Shown here: positions 16,972 to 24,279 of the stretch, one piece after another
How positions within the stretch are numbered: the first letter of the stretch is position 1
Layout of the letters: each line of letters begins with the position of its first letter
Origin: a virus
Direction: 5' to 3' (one strand)
Virus record (IMG/VR): IMGVR_UViG_3300045950_000316
Span: 1 to 42,882 of that record
Length of the DNA stretch: 42,882 nucleotides
The notes under the pieces: model-generated
Told to the model about the DNA's origin: nothing
The model's input: the letters and a program-made list of their open reading frames with translations, nothing else
Databases searched by the model: none
Made by a program: the position numbers and the translations under genes

Positions 16972-17730
16972 ATGATATTCTGGGACGCTGAAATAAAGAG
17001 CGCGGACACTGATTGGCGATTCTTGACTCCGTTCGATTACCGGAACGTGGTCGGCTCAGCATGCGGTGGAGTGCGGCTTGCTGACTGGTCTCTGGAGGAA
17101 TTCGACACCCTCGATCTGAGAGGACCGGTTCCCGGAGTCCTGCGATACACCGTCAAGCCGGGATCCATCGTCGTCGGTGTGAGCGCGGTATTGCTGGTGG
17201 ACGTGATTCAAGCGGGGGACTTGCATCACCCCTATATAGACAAAACAACCGGATATACTGTTCAATTGGGAGCCTGGAACAACTTTCCTTCAGGGTCCGA
17301 TGTCATGCTGTACGTAGACCCCGGCATTACCGAGAGCTGCGTCTTTGAAGTGGGATACGGGTACTCGTGGGATGAGACTGAGCACGCGTGGCTGCCCATT
17401 ACCGGATTCGGCGTTCAGTTTCCCGGGGCGTTCGGAAGGTCTGCGTTCCTCAGGCTCACCAACACCACAGGATACGATCAGGTGATGTGCAAGCTGGTGT
17501 GGGCGAACGACGGCTCAACAATGGGCCTCTGGAGAGCAAAGATGCAAAGCGGAGACTGGGCTGTCGACGGAACAAACGAGCTTGTGTTCAACGCGGATGG
17601 TTGTGTCTCCGGTCACGTTCCTCCGGGTGCGTCAACAATTATCGAGATTCAACCTTTGGTTCAGGAAGGAACCACGGCAATCGACAACCCTGTGGTGGGA
17701 CTCTTTGAAGTCCAGTCTGTGAGTATCTGA
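16972..17730 (+). CDS. virion-associated hypothetical protein
   Basis: The product has 252 residues. ATG 16972 is preferred to the GTG directly before it; AAAGAGG precedes both. It is Trp- and Gly-rich, beta-type, with no membrane segment. It ends in strands (GASTIIEIQPLVQEG and GLFEVQSVSI). It is the first of a run of one-base-coupled genes of unknown family, its stop sharing a base with the next ATG (TGATGG). A structural or receptor-facing role is inferred from the operon. Confidence 0.65.
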   Translation: MIFWDAEIKSADTDWRFLTPFDYRNVVGSACGGVRLADWSLEEFDTLDLRGPVPGVLRYTVKPGSIVVGVSAVLLVDVIQAGDLHHPYIDKTTGYTVQLGAWNNFPSGSDVMLYVDPGITESCVFEVGYGYSWDETEHAWLPITGFGVQFPGAFGRSAFLRLTNTTGYDQVMCKLVWANDGSTMGLWRAKMQSGDWAVDGTNELVFNADGCVSGHVPPGASTIIEIQPLVQEGTTAIDNPVVGLFEVQSVSI

Positions 17731-19952
17731 TGGCCGATTACAGTTACAGTCCGCAGACGCTCCCTGTTGGAACCATCGGAGGAAACGGCTTCTGGCTCAT
17801 GATGGATTGTCGTGCCTGGCGCAATGGGTATGGCGCTTCTCAGGTGCCGAGTCAGAACGAAGAGGCGTGGAACACCAATGATCAGCTTAACCGGGATGTG
17901 GAGGACGGAACGGCCCTCCAGAAGTCACCGCCGTATTTTGAGGACGACATGAGGATTCTGTTTATCCCCAGCCCTGAGGTGAGCATCTTCGCGCTGGGGA
18001 TGGTTCGGTACTATGGTCTGTCCAACACGCCTCCATACTATGCGTCGGGAATGACCGGGTTCTACGCGAAATGGCTGCCGCGAACCGCTGGGTATCAGGC
18101 GTCATTCCCCAGGGGCATGCGGCACATGGATTCCGTCCAGTTCCGGAACCTGGTGAGTTTTCCGTGCATGGCCTGTGAGCGAATCCAGATGGGGAATCCC
18201 GGATACACGGACATACTGCCTGGTCTGTACGAGGTGAAGGTGTTTCCGGACAGCGTCAATGAAGACGCGATGACCTGCAAGGTGTCCGTGGGACCGTACG
18301 ACAACGCGTACTGGTATTGGACATATGGTGACGCGTATTTGAAGAAGAACCTCTTGTGCGCATTCGGCGCCATGAAAGCTCCGTATCTCGCCGACGAGAT
18401 CAAGGTGTCCATCGCTGCGAACAACTGGAATTATCACATTATTCCCGGGTTGAAGATCCAACTTGCGACGGACCTCAGGGCTGGAGACCGCTTCGTGGTG
18501 GCTATCGGCCATGAGTTCACTAATGGACGGGGAGCGAGCGAAGGAGAGAATGAAAAGGGGTGTGACTCCTATTTTCAGCCCCTCGCGAACCTGGGGATTC
18601 AACCCCTCCTCTCCAGTGATAGCGGCAAAGTGTTTTACACCACCAATTCGGATCGGGACTGGTCAAGCGTCGCAACCCCTCAATGGACGGTGTTCAATGT
18701 TTCCGGAGAGGTTTTGACAGGCGTGGAGTTCCACATCTGGCCGTTCGTGAGACTTCAGCAAGCGATACTCATGAGACCGTTCTCTCAATGGTTCATGGGA
18801 TGTAATTTCCAGACACAGTTTCCGCAAAGCTCCGCTCCGTACGTCCTCACCATGAGAAATGTCACAGGAGCCGGAGCGAACAAGCGATGCGACCTCACCG
18901 GCTCGTTTGTCATGGATCTCACGGTGAAAGAAGTAGATTCCGTCACGTTCGTTCCGTTTTCCACCCGACCTGACGGCAAGAGCCTGAAATGCGACGGATC
19001 GACCCTTTATCTCTGGGAAGCCGGAGGGGTCTATTTTGTCCTGAGCGCTGAGGTCGCGGAAGGCGACAGAGCGTTTGTCCATGTGAGAAAAGGCTGCTCG
19101 AACCTTGCCCTGAGAAATAAGCAGGCGTGTTACGACGATTACCCGACGTATCCCGTAGACAGGGCATGGGACGGCAGTATCGACCTCGGTCATTTCCTCT
19201 TTGGCCCGTTGGATTATCCCATCGGAACATGGGACCTTTTCGAGGGGCCTGCTGAGAATTTTGGCAATGTCGCAGTGGTGGACAAGAGCGACGGTAAGGT
19301 TGGCTTCCCCTGCCCGGCTCACACGAGGCTGGCCGGTCAGCTCATCCGCATCAAGAACACCACGAATTACAACGCTGATTATATCGTTCACAGCGACACT
19401 ACTATAGCTACTGAGATAGTCGTGAACGCGACCTATGTGGCTGAGACCTTGAATGGGGCGACTCATCAATTGATCCTTCCCGGTGATGATTGTTTGCCAG
19501 AAAGTTATCACACGGGAAAGATGGCGCCCCAAGGACGGGAGTTCGTATTTCCGTGTGAGGAGATAGGGGAGCGGACGCAGTGGTACGACCATTACTTCTC
19601 TCTCACGTGGTTCGGGTATCAGGACCGATCTCTCGCCTCAATGGAGGACAACCCGCACGAGGCCGCTTTGGTAGTGACGTGCGATGATCCTAGATACTTC
19701 AAGGCGGTCGCGGTGACCTGGATCTACAATCCTGACTGGACTGGGGGCTATTACGACGCGGACGGATGGTATCACAAGGCGAGACGGTCCTTTCAGGCCA
19801 TGATGCAAGTGGGAGAAATCGGCGACGCGATCAAGTTTCAGGGGATGCTGAACGTGACCGATATTGACCGGTCTTTGATCGTGCGACTGAATCAGGTCCC
19901 TGCCGCGCTTGCCGAAGTGTACGAATCCCTGGGAATTACGGTGGAAGACTGA
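17730..19952 (+). CDS. large beta-rich virion protein, possible adhesin
   Basis: The product has 740 residues and is rich in Trp, Tyr, Gly and Cys. I do not recognise the whole. Around residues 530-570 the stretch LAGQLIRIKNTTNYNADY, then VVNATYVAETLNG, resembles a small beta module that recurs in phage tail-tip and fibre proteins. At least a dozen Cys residues are scattered through the chain, which is unusual for a protein made in the cytoplasm. It is coupled by one-base overlaps on both sides. The most likely role is a large tail-tip or side-fibre component. Confidence 0.6.
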   Translation: MADYSYSPQTLPVGTIGGNGFWLMMDCRAWRNGYGASQVPSQNEEAWNTNDQLNRDVEDGTALQKSPPYFEDDMRILFIPSPEVSIFALGMVRYYGLSNTPPYYASGMTGFYAKWLPRTAGYQASFPRGMRHMDSVQFRNLVSFPCMACERIQMGNPGYTDILPGLYEVKVFPDSVNEDAMTCKVSVGPYDNAYWYWTYGDAYLKKNLLCAFGAMKAPYLADEIKVSIAANNWNYHIIPGLKIQLATDLRAGDRFVVAIGHEFTNGRGASEGENEKGCDSYFQPLANLGIQPLLSSDSGKVFYTTNSDRDWSSVATPQWTVFNVSGEVLTGVEFHIWPFVRLQQAILMRPFSQWFMGCNFQTQFPQSSAPYVLTMRNVTGAGANKRCDLTGSFVMDLTVKEVDSVTFVPFSTRPDGKSLKCDGSTLYLWEAGGVYFVLSAEVAEGDRAFVHVRKGCSNLALRNKQACYDDYPTYPVDRAWDGSIDLGHFLFGPLDYPIGTWDLFEGPAENFGNVAVVDKSDGKVGFPCPAHTRLAGQLIRIKNTTNYNADYIVHSDTTIATEIVVNATYVAETLNGATHQLILPGDDCLPESYHTGKMAPQGREFVFPCEEIGERTQWYDHYFSLTWFGYQDRSLASMEDNPHEAALVVTCDDPRYFKAVAVTWIYNPDWTGGYYDADGWYHKARRSFQAMMQVGEIGDAIKFQGMLNVTDIDRSLIVRLNQVPAALAEVYESLGITVED

Positions 19953-20509
19953 TGGCCGATTGCTACTGGAAACTTGACGGAGGAATGAGGAACGCTCCCA
20001 GCTTCCCTTGGTTCGTCATCGGCAGGCCGTTGGAATTCACCATGACGTTTGTGAATGACACGGACACCGCATGGAAACACGCATACCTCTTCGTTGAAGA
20101 GGAGAATATCGGCAGGGTGTACGCGAAGCTCAGCTCTGAGGAAGATTATACGCCGGTAAGCAGGGCAAACGATCCGGAAGCGTTTCTCGGTGAGCTGCTC
20201 CCTGGAGAGAAGAGCGTAGACTTCAGGATTGTGAGCATGGAAGGAGACGAGGGCGTTCAGTATTTCGGCATACCCATCTACGTGGGCCACGATGATGGAA
20301 CGTTTCTGCCAAACTACATGTTCTCCCGGGAGTGGGACACGGGCGTTCTCTGGGCGGATTGCTACGATCAGTTTCCTTTGTGGCGTGACGACTACAACAG
20401 AAATCCCGTTCCATGCTCTCCCAATGAAATCATGGCAGGAGCGTGGCTCAACGATTGGACTCCGGTTTGGTTTACGGACTGGGCTCCCGTCTGGGAAATG
20501 GAGTGGTAA
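19952..20509 (+). CDS. virion hypothetical protein with Trp-rich tail
   Basis: The product has 185 residues. The N-terminus begins MADCYWKLDGG, echoing the MADYSYSPQ start of the gene before. The middle looks like an immunoglobulin-type beta sandwich (LEFTMTFVNDTDTAWKHAYL, then GEKSVDFRIVSMEG). The last 22 residues hold six Trp in a repeated (D/P)WxPVW pattern. No family is recognised. The stop is directly followed by the next ATG with no gap. A role as carbohydrate-binding or tail-tip accessory is possible given the aromatic tail. Confidence 0.6.
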   Translation: MADCYWKLDGGMRNAPSFPWFVIGRPLEFTMTFVNDTDTAWKHAYLFVEEENIGRVYAKLSSEEDYTPVSRANDPEAFLGELLPGEKSVDFRIVSMEGDEGVQYFGIPIYVGHDDGTFLPNYMFSREWDTGVLWADCYDQFPLWRDDYNRNPVPCSPNEIMAGAWLNDWTPVWFTDWAPVWEMEW

Positions 20510-21835
20510 ATGGCTGACGATCAAACGACGAAACTCACGATTCATGTGAAGCTTCCTGAGCCAAAGGAAGAGAAGAAGGATGAGAAGAAGGATAGGCGTC
20601 AAGACGAATGGCCCTGGCGCTTGTTCAGACCGGACGATCCGAGCACGCCTCGACTGGAGATCGAGTTCTACGACGCTATGACGTTTCTGAATCCGCAAAC
20701 CAATGAGTTTGAGCTTGATCCCATGTACGTATCTCAAGAGGCGGAGTATTCCGATGTGGTCGCCAACGGACGGGGCAGACAGATCGGTTTTCTGCACAAT
20801 AAGCTCAATCAGCCTACTCCTGAACAGATCGAGAAGCATTACCTCGGGAACTCCATTCCCTATTCGGACAAGGCTGCGTTGGGAAGAATGCCGGATTCCT
20901 ATTTCGAGGCCGAGAAAGTCCTGCCTGTGGGAGTCCATTTCCCCAACTTGAAGGTGACGCTCAAAAACACTGCGGGAGACATTATCGACGAGACCGATTA
21001 CTTGAGTTATCTCGACGGGACATCAAAAGGGACGGTCGCGGACCATGACATCCTGACGTACGACTGGCTTTCTCCCCAGTTCGATATGGGAGACTTGAAG
21101 GTCGAAGAAAAGACGAGCGCAAGCATTGTGTGTCACGCCCGTGGCAATAAGCGCCTTGTGGAGGGGCAATGGGACGGAAGCATCATACGACGGGGCGTGA
21201 ACGATATTCTTGAGGGCATATTCTGGAATACTTTCGATACATCCGACACGACCAATTTCAAGGTGACCACAGTCCCCAAATATGACTGTGACGAGGAAGA
21301 CGTCTATCAATTGGGAGTAGTTCAGCCTCGCGGACAGACGAAGATGAAAGTGTTTCTCACCAAAAAGCGATGCCATTTTTGGGCAAGATTTGATCATGGC
21401 GGGGTGGAGAACAATTACGGTCTGTTTACGCATTGGCCTGATGAGTTTGATATGCCGAGACCCAGGAAACGAGGGCGTTGGCAGTTGACGGCTCCGTACA
21501 ATGAAGCGAGTTATGACAGATTTTTTGGGGTTTCGTATTCTGAGGAAAGTATGCGCGCCACATGGGAGTGGCGGGACTCGGATAAATCAGCGGACTGTAA
21601 CGAGTTGAACGGTCTGTATATTCTTAATATTCTTAGTCGAATCGGTATCTTCAACACGGGCTGGAGAAGCTATCGGGCCCAAGATCCTGAAAATATGCCG
21701 TTCAACCAGAGAATATTTACGGCAAGGTCCGGCATAGACTCTGTTATCACAAGCGGAGGTGGGACTTCAGTCCTTTTTCATGGGTGGACCACCCCGTATT
21801 TGCCCGTCATTTTGCCTAACGGAATGAGCGCTTGA
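20510..21835 (+). CDS. virion hypothetical protein
   Basis: The product has 441 residues and starts on the base after the previous stop. The N-terminus has a highly charged segment (EPKEEKKDEKKDRRQDEWPW). The rest is mixed beta with many aromatic residues. No catalytic or binding motif was found. The gene belongs to the same unknown block as its neighbours (16972-22891). It may be a structural tail component; I cannot narrow this down. Confidence 0.6.
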   Translation: MADDQTTKLTIHVKLPEPKEEKKDEKKDRRQDEWPWRLFRPDDPSTPRLEIEFYDAMTFLNPQTNEFELDPMYVSQEAEYSDVVANGRGRQIGFLHNKLNQPTPEQIEKHYLGNSIPYSDKAALGRMPDSYFEAEKVLPVGVHFPNLKVTLKNTAGDIIDETDYLSYLDGTSKGTVADHDILTYDWLSPQFDMGDLKVEEKTSASIVCHARGNKRLVEGQWDGSIIRRGVNDILEGIFWNTFDTSDTTNFKVTTVPKYDCDEEDVYQLGVVQPRGQTKMKVFLTKKRCHFWARFDHGGVENNYGLFTHWPDEFDMPRPRKRGRWQLTAPYNEASYDRFFGVSYSEESMRATWEWRDSDKSADCNELNGLYILNILSRIGIFNTGWRSYRAQDPENMPFNQRIFTARSGIDSVITSGGGTSVLFHGWTTPYLPVILPNGMSA

Positions 21836-21862
21836 GCAGGAGGAAACGGAATATGGAATCCC

Positions 21863-22891
21863 GTGGGGATTCCACCAGAATATTGGCGACAAGCCCATGA
21901 GCATGTTTATCAGTGGTGCGGCTCGATGCCTGACGGAAAAACCCCGAATCAAGAAACTCTGGGTAACGTAACTCGATTTGCGGAACCTGGAGAGCCTACG
22001 ACAAGACAGAGTTACAAATACCGTCCCGAGGACTTCCCTGTTGAAGGGACGGAGCGAATCGAGGCGCTACGGCAAACGATGTTGAACCATCCGTTCTTGA
22101 AGGCCTTAAATGAAGGCGCTGGTCCTGCGGGAACGCTAAAGTCGTGGGGTCTGTCCGTGGGGGGCGCTTTGGCGGAAGAGTTGGTGGCCGTGATCGACAC
22201 CGGACGAGGATTAACGTTGTGGGTGTGGAGAAAGACGAATGAAGAACTGACAAACAGCGTTGTCCCCACTAATGAGGGTCAGTATCAACTCTCGATGAAG
22301 AACAATACCGAGCACCCTTTATGGAAAGGTGACCCGCTCGTAACCTCCGATTTTAAGAAGATCGACACTGCGTCGTTTGGGTCCGGGGGGGCTCCCATCG
22401 GCGCTTGTGAAGGGTCGTATAAACATCCGTGGGGGGCCTTTAATTTTGCTGACCTCTACTCCAGAGACGGGACGATCGACTTGGAATGGGGGAACATCGA
22501 CAATTGGGCGTATGAGCCGGGAGATTGTCCTACGTTCAGGCGATATAATACGTGGGGATACTACTGGACCGGGGAGCATGAAGTCGGCGCCGTTCCGGAG
22601 GGCTGGCCCGGAGCTGAGGACTACTCACCCTTGGATAGCTACAATTGGGGGGACACCTGCAATTACTGCCCTCCATCAAAACCTGATTGCAAATATGAGC
22701 TCAGAGACACATGGCCTGCTTGGTATGAGGGCGACAAAACCCCCCGATATATGACGTATGAGGAGCTGACAAAGGAAAATTACGACCTGTTAAAGGTTCA
22801 GTTTGTTGACGGCCTCGTGGATCTCAAGAACAATTTTTGGGCTGTGCTGGTATACCCGGAAGCGGTAACAGGCCCGATACCGGAGTGGTAA
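21863..22891 (+). CDS. virion hypothetical protein, uncertain start codon
   Basis: The product has 342 residues from GTG 21863. The sequence is Trp/Tyr/Pro-rich, with a Cys cluster near residue 270 (CNYCPPSKPDCKYEL). The start is a problem. The only strong SD (AGGAGG, 21838-21843) is 7 bases before an in-frame ATA at 21851 and 9 bases before an out-of-frame ATG at 21853 that stops after 15 codons; it is 19 bases from the GTG. So an ATA start, adding four residues, or a sequence error here is possible. No family is recognised; position suggests a tail-tip component. Confidence 0.55.
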   Translation: MGIPPEYWRQAHEHVYQWCGSMPDGKTPNQETLGNVTRFAEPGEPTTRQSYKYRPEDFPVEGTERIEALRQTMLNHPFLKALNEGAGPAGTLKSWGLSVGGALAEELVAVIDTGRGLTLWVWRKTNEELTNSVVPTNEGQYQLSMKNNTEHPLWKGDPLVTSDFKKIDTASFGSGGAPIGACEGSYKHPWGAFNFADLYSRDGTIDLEWGNIDNWAYEPGDCPTFRRYNTWGYYWTGEHEVGAVPEGWPGAEDYSPLDSYNWGDTCNYCPPSKPDCKYELRDTWPAWYEGDKTPRYMTYEELTKENYDLLKVQFVDGLVDLKNNFWAVLVYPEAVTGPIPEW

Positions 22892-22892
22892 C

Positions 22893-23504
22893 ATGATAGT
22901 CCCGACATACATAAGCTCGAACACCTTTACGGTGGAAGGCAATCACGTGGAAGACCTTCCCAAAGGGAGGCCGATTCTGGTTTACACTACGGAAGGAGAC
23001 CCCCCTGAGACAGTGAAGACGAGAACCACGATTTCCGCCGCTATCTACCGGAGCGTTCCGGACAATACTCTTGTGTCCGTGACTGACCTGGTTATAGACG
23101 CGACCATTACTGAGATCAGGCTTTCTCCGGTTTACCGCGACTCTGACAGCCAAAACTCAAATGAGACGGAACACGGACATACCGCTTCGTGGGATGGCGG
23201 AGAAAAGGCGTTCGGTGGGTTCACCAACGTTCAGAACGTCATTGACCTGAATCAGCTTATCGATGCGGTTCAGGCAGGAACTCCGCTTTATTTCCTGAGA
23301 AAGAACGCAGCGGGAACCGGAGTGGAGCTTGTAGCCTTGAGCATGAGCATGTTCGCGGACTTCGCCATTAATAGCCCAGTAAACGGGCAGGTCTTGAAGT
23401 ACGACTCCGGGACCGAAAAATGGATCAATGGAGAGGATGCGACCGGAGGCGGGTCAGGCGGAGGCGGAACAGGATCGTGGGCCGCTTATTATATGGGGCT
23501 ATAA
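22893..23504 (+). CDS. fibre-like protein sharing a module with the 24279 fibre
   Basis: The product has 203 residues. The N-terminal about 90 residues (TYISSNTFTVEGNH...) and the following LYFLRKNAAGTGVELVAL motif align by eye with the N-terminus of the large fibre at 24279 (IYVNSNSFLVSGDH..., LFKFLRVRTGEDGFDLVDL). A VNGQVLKYDSGTEKW element, found in many phage fibres, precedes a Gly-rich linker (GGGSGGGGTGSW) and a short aromatic tail. It probably uses the same attachment site on the tail tip as its larger paralogue. Confidence 0.65.
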   Translation: MIVPTYISSNTFTVEGNHVEDLPKGRPILVYTTEGDPPETVKTRTTISAAIYRSVPDNTLVSVTDLVIDATITEIRLSPVYRDSDSQNSNETEHGHTASWDGGEKAFGGFTNVQNVIDLNQLIDAVQAGTPLYFLRKNAAGTGVELVALSMSMFADFAINSPVNGQVLKYDSGTEKWINGEDATGGGSGGGGTGSWAAYYMGL

Positions 23505-23514
23505 GGAGAAACCA

Positions 23515-24279
23515 ATGGCCGAGACGGTTCAGAATTATCAGTATATACGAAAGAATACGACCGTGTACCATGACCCTTCTCTGGATCTCACCCAGATTCC
23601 GGTCATTCTCTTGGAAGGCCAAAAACTCATCGTCAATTCCATAAGCGGAGTGGACGTGGACTCTCTTGCGTTCGCTTTGACGGGAGTGGAGCTGACCGAG
23701 ACAGGGAGCGAGTCGGGCAAGGTGAACATAGCAGCCTATCCGAATCAGGACGTGAACGTATTGCTATACACCTGCCCTGCGAACAAGTCATTTGTGGGAA
23801 TGCTGACCATGAATCATACCGGGTCCAATGGAGGGTATGCGGACGTCGCGATTTCCGTGAGCACGCCGGGTACGCCGCAAACCGTGAACACAAACGACCT
23901 CCCCTCTTATGAGCTTGTGGCGTACATGCCTTTTGGAGGGAACCAAACACTGACGACTCGATCAATCGTCATGACCGCGGGACAGAAGCTCGTTTGTGTC
24001 GAAGTGGGAAACAACGAAGCGGTTTCATTCGTTATGATGGGGAGGCAATTTGATTCCGAGGGAGCGGAGACCTTAATAAACCAGGGGATTGTGAATCCGC
24101 AACTTGGATACGGGGTCGTTTTGTATGAGTGCCCCACGGGATGCGCGGCAATAGTGGATGTTATCATGACAAACGACGCAAGCGTATCTTACCCGACGGC
24201 AAAGGTATTTCTTCACGGAATGCCGTTGACTACGGACGAAGACGGAGACCAGGAAGCCGGTGGCGGTGGAGGTCAATAA
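23515..24279 (+). CDS. two-repeat virion protein, possible adhesin
   Basis: The product has 254 residues from ATG 23515, which has AAGGAG ahead of it; the longer upstream frame is out of phase with any RBS. The chain appears to be an internal duplication of a beta domain. GQKLIVNSISGVDVDSLAFA and, later, GQKLVCVEVGNNEAVSFVMM start equivalent units; each is followed by NVLLYTCPANKSFVGML or GVVLYECPTGCAAIVDV. The C-terminus is acidic and Gly-rich (DEDGDQEAGGGGGQ). The stop shares a base with the following fibre ATG. A structural or surface-binding role is inferred. Confidence 0.6.
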   Translation: MAETVQNYQYIRKNTTVYHDPSLDLTQIPVILLEGQKLIVNSISGVDVDSLAFALTGVELTETGSESGKVNIAAYPNQDVNVLLYTCPANKSFVGMLTMNHTGSNGGYADVAISVSTPGTPQTVNTNDLPSYELVAYMPFGGNQTLTTRSIVMTAGQKLVCVEVGNNEAVSFVMMGRQFDSEGAETLINQGIVNPQLGYGVVLYECPTGCAAIVDVIMTNDASVSYPTAKVFLHGMPLTTDEDGDQEAGGGGGQ

